Assembly: GCA_958496175.1 (NCBI GenBank)
Contig: OY292278.1
Span: 43,152,001-43,216,000 of the forward strand
Direction: 5' to 3'
DNA: 64,000 bases
Source of the DNA: Sisyra terminalis
Taxonomy: Eukaryota; Arthropoda; Insecta; Neuroptera; Sisyridae
Shown: in pieces, positions 12,975 through 23,120 of the stretch
How the letters are laid out: each line of letters starts with the position of its first letter
Position numbering within the stretch: the stretch's first letter is position 1
Position numbers and translations under genes: made by a program
The notes under the pieces: model-generated
Seen by the model: only the letters and a program-made list of their open reading frames with translations
What the model was told of the DNA's origin: nothing
The model's database searches: none

Positions 12975-13545
12975 ATTTTGTGTATACAATATATAAAATA
13001 TATTGCAGTTTAATTTATGTAGTATAATTTAACATAATAATATACAAATTCAATATAATAATATAAAAATTTAATATAATAATATATACATTTATTATAA
13101 TAATACAAAAACTTAATATAATAATATATAAAAATCATACCACCAACATAAATTTGAACAGAAGTTCAAACAAAAATATTCGTGACGTACTGCCCAGATA
13201 CGTATTTCGATTGCCAAGTAGTTTGGATCACTCCGTAACTACTATGTGATGATTCACATAGATGTGATGATTCAAATAGCAGTTACGGAGTGATCCAAAC
13301 TACTTGATGACCACTGATGAAGATTGCTTGGCAATCGAAATACGTATCTGGGCAATACGTCACGAATATTTTTGTTTGAACTTCTGTTCAAATTTATGTT
13401 GGTGGTATGATTTTTATATATTACTATATTAAGATTATGTATTATTATATTAAATTTGTATATTATTATATTAAGTTTGTATATTTTTATGTTAAATTAT
13501 ACTACATAAATTTGACTGCAATGTAATTTATATATTGTTTACATA
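12975..13545. repeat. Palindromic element with hammerhead core and AT-rich sub-repeats
   Basis: Two arms, about 12975-13240 and 13268-13545, are reverse complements. Outer parts of both arms are tandem copies of a roughly 24-bp word built on TTAATATAATAATATA. Inner parts share ACCACCAACATAAATTTGAA, CGATTGCCAAG and GTTACGGAGTGATCC with their complements. The right arm has 24 extra bases between ACTACTT and GGCAATC. These include CTGATGA and complete a hammerhead core. The left arm has lost them. Confidence 0.85.
13304..13360 (+). ncRNA. Candidate type I hammerhead ribozyme
   Basis: The core CTGATGA is at 13314-13320. A stem II hairpin of six perfect pairs (GATTGC/GCAATC, loop TTG) follows at 13322-13336. 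The invariant GAAA is at 13337-13340. Stem III is tiny, ATA/TAT closed by CG, within 13340-13347. The predicted cleavage nucleotide is C13348. Stem I forms from CCA (13311-13313) with TGG (13349-13351), then after one mismatch TG (13308-13309) with CA (13353-13354). All catalytic-core positions I can check agree with the consensus. Very short stem III hammerheads are known from Penelope-like elements and animal retrozymes. Activity is inferred, not shown. Confidence 0.7.
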
Positions 13546-13940
13546 GTATAACTGTTCAAATTCAGCGGAAAAAATCTTATTTTGATCAAAATTTTATTCA
13601 TGATTTTTAAAGCTATATTTTTATGCCCTCTTTCCAAACTGCAAGTTTGGAGCAAGGGTGGAGTAAAAAAAATCCAAATCCAATTTAAAGGGGGGCACGT
13701 GCCCCCCCCCTGCGTTATTTTTGTGTACTGTGGAGTTTCCATCACAGTACATACTTAGAGGCAAATCAAATTATTACAATTATTAAAATATATGAATAAA
13801 ATAACAGAAAGAACATTAGGAAAACTCTAATCTATTTCTGGCTGAAATTGCAATTTTTTCTTTGTTGCATCCCATTCACTTGCAAATGAAAGATGATATT
13901 GTGTCCCCCCCCAGAAAAAATCCTGAATCCGTCCTTAGTT
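13546..13940. repeat. Remnant of a G/C-tract DNA transposon, possibly hAT
   Basis: A perfect palindrome GGGGGGCACGTGCCCCCC lies at 13690-13707. At 13908-13937 the sequence reads TCCCCCCCCAG, then AAAAAATCCTGAATCCGTCC. In many insect genomes that combination (GGACGGATTCAGGATTTTTT plus a G-tract) forms the end of hAT-like elements. I do not find the matching left end or a target duplication, so family and extent are uncertain. Confidence 0.4.
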
Positions 13941-14896
13941 TGGAGGGCAGTTTTTTTTGTAAAGTCAAAAATTATATTTTGGGGAGTTAAACTCTTTTTC
14001 TTGGGAATTTTCTATTCTTAATACAACGATAGAAAGCTGCACTAAAATTTGCTGTAAAAGTACACTAAGCAATAAACATAAATTGAGCTTTTATTTAATA
14101 ATAAATGAAATTGACCGATTATTGTAAAGATCTTGACTGAAAAAGTTTATGACGAAAAAATTGATTAAAAAGCTTTGAAACAAAAAATGATTGCATTTTA
14201 AAAAAATAGACGAACTTAATTAAAAATAAATTTTAGCCCATCAAAATTTAAATGTAAATATCACGAAAATTTCATTTAATTGTCGCTTTTTCCACCCTTA
14301 ATTTTCTCGTCCCTTAATTAAGCTTCTGTGTGCTACAATCTTTGATTCATTCTTCAGATTTGTAATAGATATTTGAAAAGTTTAAAAGTGCCTCAAGTTA
14401 CGTCTAGAAAAGTGTTTCCAGACCACTTCGCCAAACCACAACCCTTTTATCGATATATACATATATATATATATATAAATGATTAAGTGCTTCAAAATTT
14501 GTACATTACACATAATTGTTTTTGTTGAACCATTTCACTAAATGGCTGGAAAATCGGTTATTCAAAATAGCGTCACTTAATAATAACGATGCAATAAATA
14601 GAATTCAAATGTCGAATTTAATTTCGCAAACGTCACAATGAAAATACTGTTTACACAATGTCCATCATTTTCTCCACCCATTCATTCCAGTTCTACATCG
14701 CTATTTAACCGTTAAACATTCAAATATTGGCCGTGTACAATACACATTTTCCCCATTCACTAAATTGGATTACAACAATAAAAAAAAAACTCATTTATTC
14801 AAAATAAAAGGATGAAGAAAAATTCATTTTCTACTATAGCCATAAAAATCTATAACTAGTGTACAATCCTGTATTTTATGAATACATTTTATACAA
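13941..14896. other. Unannotated AT-rich stretch with an AT microsatellite
   Basis: A short (AT)n tract lies at about 14456-14477. Nothing else recognised. Confidence 0.5.
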
Positions 14897-15424
14897 GGGG
14901 CATTCCATGAGAAGTAGGAAAATGACTTTGAATTAATAATTCCTCTTATTATTTTGAATTTAGCCCTTACTTATAATAAAAATTATAAATTTTACTAATA
15001 TCAAGAGAATTTTTTCTGAAACGATAAAAAATCGATTTTTGGGTTTGGCTAACATTTGAGTACAAGTAAGTACATGTATCCATGGGAAATGTTCCTGTTA
15101 GCAACATTGGTTTTAACCATCTAATTAATTTCAGCAAGTTTATCATTTTATTCAGAAGACCAATAACATTATGAACAAAAGGACTACGATTTGTTTAATC
15201 GAAAAGATACGTTAGTTTTTGTATATTTCGTGTTTGAATATAAGATAATTACATGCCCCACCAGTCACACAAAAAGATACAAAAGTTATTTTATTAACCT
15301 CAATCCGTCCTAATTCATTTTTTTTCTTGGTAAAAGTAAAAATAAACATGTCTTAAATAATTTAAACTTCTTATGATTGTTAAAAAGTCTATATTATAGT
15401 CTCTAGGTTCTTTTAGAATATGTA

Positions 15425-15448
15425 CCACCAGTCACATGTGACTGGTGG
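15425..15448. promoter_or_regulatory. Perfect 24-bp palindrome of the CCACCAGTCACA motif
   Basis: Two CCACCAGTCACA half-sites meet head to head with no spacer. Single copies of the same motif lie elsewhere in this element and near one end. It sits about 45 bp before the first open frame. Transposase or repressor binding is a reasonable inference but nothing in the sequence proves it. Confidence 0.55.
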
Positions 15449-15490
15449 GACTATAGCTTATAGCCAATATATGATAAAATTTTTTTTGAA

Positions 15491-15871
15491 TTGGAAAGAA
15501 TTGGAGTTTTTTTTGCTTCTGGTTATGGTAAAGGAGCAGTTGATGGTATCGGAGCAATAGCAAAACGAACTCTTTGGTCTGCTATTATAACAAGAAAAGC
15601 AGTAATTAAAAATAGTAAAGACTGCCACAACTATTTAGTGTTAAAAGGTATCAATGGGTTCCATTTTTTCTTTGTTGGAGCAGATGATATTAAAAAAAAT
15701 TATTCACATCTTAACAAACAGTGGCAAAACATTAAAAAAATTCCATGCATTAGAAAACGCCATTATTTTATACCTGATGACAATAAAAGCATTAGTTATT
15801 ATTTGACGGCAACATCATCAGAGTTCAATAATGGTAGACACTGGACTTTATTCTTCAAGGATAATGATTGA
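15491..15871 (+). CDS. Transposon-encoded protein with GKGAVDGIGAIAKR motif
   Basis: This is an open frame of about 126 codons whose first in-frame codon is TTG, so the true protein probably starts or is spliced upstream. Near the N-terminus it has FASGYGKGAVDGIGAIAKR, followed by a charged C-terminal half. This resembles the SHGKGPCDGIGG..KR block of a widespread animal transposon protein in which it follows a catalytic aspartate segment. I do not recognise that upstream part here. A damaged homologue lies at 45461-45661 (minus) inside the second copy of the element, with FASGHGKGTVDGIEAIAKR. Conservation between copies supports real coding descent. The function is unproven; part of a transposase is my best guess. 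Confidence 0.6.
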   Translation: MERIGVFFASGYGKGAVDGIGAIAKRTLWSAIITRKAVIKNSKDCHNYLVLKGINGFHFFFVGADDIKKNYSHLNKQWQNIKKIPCIRKRHYFIPDDNKSISYYLTATSSEFNNGRHWTLFFKDND

Positions 15872-16097
15872 ATAAAAATTAATTTCATGTTTATTGGGAA
15901 ATTATAGAAAAAAAATAAGTCTAAACGATATTCTTGTGTTACCGAAAATATATAAATGTATAGAAATAAATAAAATTCTACCTTAAATCAAAAACCTCCA
16001 CCAATACGTTGCCGAATTAACAATACAAAGATAGAAAAAATATAAAAATGCCATTAACGAAAAATTTTGTTTACAAATTTTGTACTTGTCCCACCAG

Positions 16098-16352
16098 TCA
16101 CAATATTTTTTTTTCAATTTTCTCTATGTAAGTAATTAGTCTAATACTTGATGAAAATGAAATAATGTGAGATAAATATAGTAGAAAGAAGAAAATCTCT
16201 ATTGAAAATTTAGTAGTCGAACTGAACTTTGTTTTTAAGTGCACCATAGTAAGTGCACCATAACAAAAAGCTTTTGGAGTCAGTTCAGAATAATCCTGAC
16301 AGAGAAACATTTGTATTGGAGTTTGATTATGCTCATAAATTGCCCAAACCAA
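16098..16352 (-). other. Open frame of unknown nature within the 14.9-kb transposon
   Basis: An 84-codon minus-strand frame begins MVWAIYEHNQTPIQMFLCQDYSELTPKAF when read in two halves (MVWAIYEHNQT, then PIQMFLCQDYSELTPKAF). It looks protein-like in its first half, but I do not recognise it. It overlaps the point where the long and short copies stop matching (about 16250). A direct repeat of TAAGTGCACCATA lies there, at about 16238-16265. It could be a chance frame or the edge of a divergent gene. Confidence 0.3.
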
Positions 16353-16454
16353 AACTTAACATAATTTCACAATTTTATAAAAGATTACTATGGCTTTTCC
16401 ACTTCAACATTCACTGTCACAATGATGGATAAAGTCCATTTTATTATTTTATAG

Positions 16455-17273
16455 AAATTGATTCCAAAAAGGGACCCAATACTGTCTGTTCTTTCATATA
16501 TCATTTTGCTAAAGAAAAGTTGCAAAATTTACCTAATATTAAGAAGATAGTATTTTTTTCTGATGCTTGTGGAGGCCAAAACAAAAATATAACAGTGGTA
16601 ATGTTCTTCACATGGCTGGCCAAAAACTTAAACATGTCAATTGAACATATATTTCCAGTAAGAGGCCAATCTCATAACCAATGTGACAGAAATTTCGGAA
16701 GGTATAGCATATTGCTAAAATCTTTGGAAACTATTGAGTCAGCTGAACAATACTTGAAAGTGATGTCATCAGCAAGAAGCAATCCTAGCCCGTTCAATGC
16801 ATTGATGGCTAGCTACCTTATTGAAGATTGGAATAAAGATTTACAGGTCTTTTTGTCTAAGACATCCACAGCCACTGGAAAAAAACAAAGCTCAATTTGC
16901 TATACAGCAATATGTTAAACTGGACTTTAGTCCTGAAGGAGTGATAACGACCTAAAGATTTTATACATCCCCGGATCTTAATTTTACATTTAAGAAGAAT
17001 GTTATGCCAGAAAGCAAACATGATTTGAATTTGCAGCAGGTAGAAAAACCTGAAGTAAAAGACATAAAGATTAGGGACGTTTTATCCTTGACACCTTTCA
17101 TGAAACCTGAAAATGCTGAGTGGTTGAAACAGATTCTGACCTTCCAAGTAGGCCTGAAAGATCAGGCTGGACCGTCCAGGAGTCTAGTTGCAGCTGATTC
17201 GGAAGATTCTCTTGAATCTAGTGAATATTTTGATGAATTAAAAACACGAAAACCAAAAAAAATAAATGATTAA
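16455..17273 (+). pseudogene. DUF7869-like transposase, C-terminal half, frameshifted
   Basis: A possible exon starts after TTTTATAG at about 16455 and reads KKGPNTVCSF, then FFSDACGGQNKN, then HIFPVRGQSHNQCDRNFG. This is the signature order of DUF7869-type proteins, common in insect and cnidarian genomes and probably RNase-H-fold transposases; the Asp of SDACGGQNKN and the Asp of CDRNFG are candidate catalytic residues. Around 16880 the frame shifts and continues as QFAIQQYVKLDF with a stop at about 16952. From 17004 the frame resumes and ends in SLTPFMKPENAEWLKQIL and an acidic tail at 17273. Few lesions are needed to explain it, so it is a young pseudogene or contains a short unrecognised intron. 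The N-terminal half is not identified. Confidence 0.75.
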
Positions 17274-17418
17274 GAAAGTTGAATATTTGAACGGTGATTG
17301 TTATAAATACACATGTTTAACTTAAATTTTAATTAAAAGTAATTATATAAGTATTCAAATTGTTAGTTATTTTCCTTAAAAATTAATAGTAAAATTAACG
17401 TCCTATCTGTTTTACCAG

Positions 17419-17647
17419 TTGGGTGCAACAAGGGCGGATAATACAAGTAAAAAAATAATAATTTTACGACATTTTTGATTGCTTTAAAATAGTTATACCT
17501 TAATCCTTTTACTAAATTATTGGCCCAATAAATAATAAAGTTAATGTAAGTCAAATTATAAGTATTAAAATAATATATGACATTAAAACTTTCATTATCA
17601 TTTTTCTCGAAATTCTATTTTACATCATACGCCCTTGTTGTACCCAA
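17419..17647. repeat. Possible 229-bp MITE inside the transposon
   Basis: Inverted ends TTGGGTGCAACAAGGGCGG and CGCCCTTGTTGTACCCAA bracket an AT-rich interior. No clear flanking duplication. It lies downstream of the DUF7869-like coding segment and is absent from the short copy of the transposon. Confidence 0.45.
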
Positions 17648-17818
17648 TGCTTCAATTACAAGAAACTAAGATTTTTTTTTTTAAATGTTGTTAATTGGTT
17701 ATTTTTCTATAAAATGTGATACAATTTTATGATTATACTAGTTTCAAGCATCTAATTAAAGCTCATAATTAGTCGAAATTCAAATTCAAATATCCCACCA
17801 GTCACCATGAAATGCCCC

Positions 17819-17940
17819 ATAAACAAGATTGTTTTTGATTTTTATTCCGTAGGATAAACTAAATAGCTAACGTAGAACTTTAACCATTTATAGTTTTGTC
17901 ACGCAAACAAAGTCGCGGGTATTAGCTAGCATTTTACTTG
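17819..17940 (+). repeat. Degraded Helitron-like 3' end
   Basis: The segment ends ACGCAAACAAAGTCGCGGGT, then ATTAGCTAG at 17929. It resembles the ACGCAGACGAAGTCGCGGGG...CTAG end of the Helitrons at 22984, 39143 and 53871. The following base is C, not T. Old remnant. Confidence 0.4.
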
Positions 17941-17962
17941 AAATAGATTTATAATAAGCCAA

Positions 17963-18263
17963 TGTTGACGTCTAGTCTAATTTAGTTCAGGATTTTGCAT
18001 GTATTATGTATATATTGATGTAATAAGCGCAACTGCAAGTGCTTGTTTCGATCGAGAGGATGCAGCAATTACGAGCTTCAACTATTAAGACTCTTCAGTT
18101 AGTCAAGTTGAACCGATTGGATGCTGTTGAAGTAGTGAAAGCTCTCCGATCTCTATATAATAATGCTGTTATTGTCATCAGTGTGGTTGGCAAGCTTTGT
18201 TGGGCACAGCAATGAGATAAATAAACGGTAATTTTACAAATAAAGCTTTGCACGATATAACAC
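17963..18263 (+). repeat. Possible solo LTR with core promoter and poly(A) signal
   Basis: A TGTTGACGTC start, a TATATAA box at about 18156, an arthropod Inr-like TCATCAGT about 20 bp later, and AATAAA at about 18220 and 18238 follow one another, ending near ATATAACA. This is the usual order in an insect LTR. Flanks share only CAAT, so the ends are uncertain. An unrelated promoter is an alternative. Confidence 0.3.
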
Positions 18264-19149
18264 AATAATATTGTACTATAAACGGATGTTAAACATAAAC
18301 TCGTATAAAATTCTATAGAAAAACCTATTACAGATTGTTTCGCTTAATTTATTTTTCGTTATTAATAATTCAAAATTTCATTAAACAGGTAATTAGTTTG
18401 TTCTGTTTCGTAACTATTTTATTTATGGGGTTTAGTGTGAAATTCAAAGATTCTATGTGTTGAAAAAAAAGATTTTTCGGTGTTCATGTTCTTAAATTAA
18501 TGCCCTGTAAAACTTCTTTTAAAAAAAAAGAAATTAAGTACAAAGAATATATAACTCGTTTATTTTGAAAGTGGCGTAAGTCCATTTCAAGGACTGTCTA
18601 TATGGTGATTCTTCTTCTTGTAACTAGAACAAAGTATATTAATTATTTAACTGCTAAGTTTTCACAAATTACTGATTTCATTTTAGTTGTTAACAAAAAC
18701 GCCAATTAATTCCTACTCCTTAGTATCTTATATTCCTATGGTTAAAACTGATAATACTATAGGGATTCCATGTTGTTTAAGTCCTTGTCTTTTTTAAACT
18801 ATCATAATTAAATTGTCAACAATTAGTTAGTCAACAGTTCTCATTTGATTTTTAATTTAATTTTAATGAACTACTTTATATGCTTGTATATTAAAGTACA
18901 CACTAAAACTATTTTTTTAGCCCCCAAACATTGGGATCGAAGTGATCAGTTCCCAATTCTGTAACGCAGAAGCCAGAAAAAAATTGTTGTTTTTTTTTTT
19001 AATTGATTGCAGGTACTAACAAAGGATTTAAAGGTTTATAATCTGTAACAATTACATACCACATAACTTCCCGATGTCAAACAAATTGGAAGGCCATTGC
19101 AAGAAAAATTACAGAAAAATGCAGCCGATGAACATTGATTGCTGGTAAA
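18264..19149. other. Unannotated stretch leading into the mariner remnant
   Basis: AT-rich; the last few hundred bases may include the 5' part of the mariner element, but I could not identify its inverted terminal repeat. Confidence 0.4.
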
Positions 19150-20029
19150 GGATATGGGAAACATGCTCCAACAATGAAAATATGTAAATTTTGATTCCTG
19201 AGTTTTAAAAGTGGTAATTGTCGTACCCGTGACAAACAATATGAAGGAAGACCAGAAAAATTTTACGACCTTGATTTGGAGGATTTCTAGCACTAAGGTT
19301 CATATTAAATCCAAGAAAAACTCGCAGAAACTTTGAAAGCAAGTCAACAAGTAGTTTCGAATCGTCTGAAGTTCCTGGTCTGAAAATTTGGTGCAAAAAC
19401 AGAAGAAAGGAGTTCTAAATGTAACCAAACCAAGAAATGTCGAACGCCGTTTTTTCGCGTGCTATAAACCTCTCTAAAGGGAAAATTAGAAGGCAGTTTT
19501 GAAAAACGACGAAAAGTAGATCCAATTCGACAATCTATAGAAGAAAAAAATTATGGGGTAAAACCATCAATTCATCAACTTCAACGGTGAAACTGAATAT
19601 TCACGGCAAGAAGTTATTACTGTGCATTTAGTTAGATTAGATCTGAATAATCTATCATAAGTTACTCTTGTTTAGTAAAACTATTACTGGGGAAAGTCGC
19701 CAGCAACAATTAATGCAATTGAGCTATGAATTGAAGTTCAAATTCTTTTCATATATCAAATCAATAACGCTAAACCATATGTCGCAAAAGTTATTAAGGA
19801 AAGGCACTTTCTCCACCCGCTATATTCACAGAATATTTCTCGATTCAATTACCACTTATTATGGTCAATGAACCATGGCTTGGTTCAGCAGTTCTTCAGA
19901 TCTTACGAAGACGCCAAAAATTAAATTGATTCCTAAATCACCAAGAAGGACAAAGATTTTTTTCAAAGGAACCGTATGCTGTCTAAAAGCTGGGGAAGAA
20001 TTGTAGCCATCGATGGGTACTTTGAGTAG
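19150..20029 (+). pseudogene. Mariner transposase, degraded
   Basis: Conceptual translation across frames gives a nearly complete series of mariner blocks. FKSGNCRTRDKQYEGRPEKF is at 19204-19263, where the family has FKSGNF..KDKERSGRPKKF. EKLAETLKASQQVVSNRLK is near 19315. STSTVKLNIHGKKLLLCI is near 19570-19625. TITGESRQQQLMQLS is near 19683. KPYVAKVIKERHFLHPLYS is near 19773. WSMNHGLVQQFFRSYEDAKN and the terminal VAIDGYFE plus stop lie at 19857-20029. The block that is SDYHLF in active mariners reads RFNYHLLW, so the third catalytic Asp is lost, and several stops and frameshifts occur. A normal mariner protein is about 345 residues and duplicates TA. I did not find its terminal repeats. Confidence 0.9.
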
Positions 20030-21482
20030 AAAATATTGTGGCACATCTATTGAAAAAAGCCTTAATATTAAAATCTTATTTGCACTTCTAATCGGTTAGA
20101 ATAAAAGAAGTAAAAGTTTGTAATTTTCGGGGCGATTGTCCTTGTTTTTTTTGCTAACGTTTAATATTTGTTGATGAAACCAAAATTTTACTGAAACCAT
20201 TGGAAATATTTGTTTAGAAACTTAAAAAATGACTTAAATACTGACAAAAAGACTATGGATTTTATAAATGTAAAGGTAATAAGTGATGAAAATTCATTTA
20301 ATAGATCGCATGAAACAAATCACATGAAAATTTATCAAATAGTTAAGAAAAACCAAGAAAATGCTTTTACCTCTCACTTATGTCACCTGAAATTTAAAAC
20401 CAGTTCGTTAAAGTTTTAGGAAACAAAGTTCGCCAAGAAATTATAACTCGTGTCCAAATGGCCAAGTAATATTCCATGATTTTTGATAGTACCCCTGATA
20501 TTTCCCATAAAAATTAAAATAAGCAAGTACTGCGATGTGTGATGATTGAAATCCAGGAGATTTGAGTAGAGAAATCCTTTGTTTTTTTTCAGAAGAAATT
20601 TTCCACTGAATTGGATCAAATTCAGCTCCAAAAATATAACTTGTAACGATTTAATCCTAGTTCCACCCTTCCTTTTTCCATCCCTCATAATTTATTAGTA
20701 CACCTATTAGAACCTTGGTTTTTACAAACTTACATTAAAATTGTCCTTTTCCACCACGAGAGTTATTATTTGTCCTAATTACTAAATTACTAACATTAAG
20801 GGATGCAACAAAGGGTTGCTTTTTTTGTCATATTCCCATTTATATAAATGATATAAACTAAATATACTTTTGTCGACAGTGTAAAATTGTTGATTTGTCT
20901 TAACGATAAATTGTCGAAGTTGTGGGTATTGGTAATTACCTATAAAGAAGAAAATTTTCCAAATTTTTTAAATATTTTTTTCGTTTTGTTTCAGATGGAC
21001 TTGTGAAGATCGGATATAACGTCTCCCTCATTCGTTTTACTGTTAAAAAAGAGACATTTTTCTCACTTCTGATTACATTTACCAATTGCACTTTTCCGAC
21101 AGTTGTTTTTCATATGATTTATCTGCTAAAAAATGCATCGCGTAATGAATTATACGGTAGTTTGGTGTTGTGATACGGACGAAAAACAAGGTGACAAAGC
21201 ATAGGAGAGCGGTAATTTCCTATTCCGGAACTTGTGAGCAGCTTTTGTACATTTGTACAGCATAAACATATTATAACAAACGTAAAGTTTCGTTTATATC
21301 AACTGTATCATCATTATGGTGATGTTAACGGGCGTCGCTAACGGAATCTCACGGCACACATCGTTCAAGCTGTGTTGGCACTTGCACAACAAATCGAAAA
21401 CTTTCGTTTTACTTTTCCTAACGCTAACTTTAGCCATCTATAACTTAGGTAAGTTTTACATTTTTTTTTTGGTTCCAGAAAT
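20030..21482. other. Unannotated AT-rich stretch
   Basis: Open frames at 20210-20419 (+) and 20416-20688 (-) show no domain. The sequence at about 21080-21440 is somewhat less AT-rich but I recognise nothing in it. Confidence 0.4.
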
Positions 21483-21486
21483 TTAA

Positions 21487-23116
21487 GGGTGGATCACCGT
21501 CCGAACGTAAAAAAAATGACTTTTTTAAAACTACTGCCATTTTTTTTTAGAGATATTAAAAAACGGTCTTCGGCATGTAAAAGTTGAAGTTTTGAACTAT
21601 TTTTTTTCCCTGATATGTCCCCCTCCCCCTTTTACAGCGCTTTGAAAAAGGGTCCTCAAAAATGAGGAGACAAGTTTTCTCGGAAACCGGAAGTCGGATC
21701 ATAATTCTCCAAAGAATATAGGTTTTGGTAATGCGTATTCTTGGCACTGAACCTCGAAAATCCGAAAAAAGTTGAAAATTCACAAAATGGCGCGACTTTG
21801 AAAAAAAAGATAAAAAAAACGATCTTTTTTGAACCTTTTCCCCTCTCCCACTTTGAGGAGGGGGGAGATTTGGCCAATTTCAGAAGTTCAGTACCAAGAA
21901 GACGTGTTGAACTATAACACTCTCCAGTTTCAAGTCAATCTGTCGGATAGTTTCTGAGAAATCTTGTCTCCCAGTTTTAAAAAGTTGATTTCGAGAAAAA
22001 CGCATTTAAAGTTTTTAAATACATGCGTGGAGCGGAGCTATATATCTATTATTATAAAGAGGAAAGATTTCATTGTTTGCTTGCTTTGAATAGGCTCCAA
22101 AACTACTTGGCCGATTTGAAAAATTCTTTCACTGTTGGGAAGCTCCACTATTTCCGGTGAACATTGGTTATATTAAATTTTCAAAAAAGTTAGGGATCCA
22201 TACTAAAACTCCAATAATGTAACCCAAGGTCTGAAAAAATTACCAAAAAACATTCTTTTATCGCATGCGCTGCGAAAACTATTGGTTATAGAACATAATA
22301 ATGAAGTACGATTTTGCAGAACATATCATTATCTACAAAAAATAGAACGACAGCATATGTCTAACTAATATAGTTATGTCACAATAAGTGTTTTTTTCAT
22401 TTTAAAAAATATATATAAATGCCACCGCTATAAAAGCTCTTTTATTTATACTTTGGGATTAATCCTTATCAAAATAAATGACTTCATATTTAAGTTTGCC
22501 TCAATATATAACTTTTTGAGTTATTCAATTTGAACATTCCATTCGAAAGATATCACAAGTTTAAAAATGTAAGTTATTTGAAAAATGTCGCATGGTCACC
22601 GCATTTTACTTATAATTAATACCAACTTTATTGAACTTGGTGATATTTTTTATTTATGTATAGATGCTGATTGATTTACAGATTATTTGGTCTACGGTAG
22701 GTATACCTACCGTAGCTATACGCAATAGACATACTCTTTTTAGATATTTATAAATATTTTTTGAAAATTAATTGATTATTACATAGAACTATTTTATTTT
22801 TTGCAACAGTTTATTATGTGTGTCTTTTTAAAGTTCACAAAATAGTGTTTTTAAGTATGATTATGGTTTTCGTAAAAGAAATAAGAGAAATAAAAATTTT
22901 CATATACCACTACAAATGGTAAATTTGAAAAGTAAACATAATCTACACCTACGTTACGCAGACGAAGTTGTAGGGATCAGCTAGTATGTATATATAGGTC
23001 TATAACTCGAAATATTTCGAATATCGACAAATCCTTTTAACACGTTATTCTTGAATGTTATAAGAAGACATTTATGGAAAAAAAAATCGATTTTTTTTTC
23101 TGACGGTGATTCACCC
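21487..23116. mobile_element. TTAA-target non-autonomous element, copy 1, split by a Helitron
   Basis: The left end GGGTGGATCACCGTC and right end GACGGTGATTCACCC are inverted and flanked by TTAA at 21483-21486 and 23117-23120. TTAA duplications with GG-initial ends are typical of piggyBac and Kolobok elements. Removing the nested Helitron at 22045-22984 leaves about 690 bp, matching the 709-bp copy at 33194-33902. It has no coding capacity; the open frames seen at 21556-21877 (-) recur in the other copies as part of the repeat. Confidence 0.9.
22045..22984 (+). mobile_element. Non-autonomous Helitron, 940 bp, copy 1
   Basis: It starts TCTATTATTATAAAGAGG and ends ACGCAGACGAAGTTG...ATCAGCTAG, lying between host A (22044) and T (22985), as Helitrons do. 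A copy of exactly the same length is at 52932-53871. A perfect 24-bp palindrome with half-site CTACGGTAGGTA is at 22692-22715, about 270 bp from the 3' end. No Rep/helicase coding is present. Confidence 0.92.
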
Positions 23117-23120
23117 TTAA

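Larger units (their letters stand above)
14897..17818 (+). mobile_element. 2.9-kb DNA transposon with DUF7869-like transposase
   Basis: The ends are inverted: GGGGCATTCCATG at 14897 and CATGAAATGCCCC at 17806-17818. A shorter copy in the other orientation at 44615-46255 has the same ends, which confirms the limits. Flanks are ACAA and ATAA, so at best a 3-of-4 target match here; the other copy has TATA on both sides. The motif CCCACCAGTCACA or its complement recurs at 15257, 15425-15448 (both orientations), 16090 and 17794. Two protein segments lie inside, at 15491-15871 and 16455-17273. The second is missing from the short copy. I infer an autonomous or near-autonomous element, now slightly broken. 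Confidence 0.8.
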
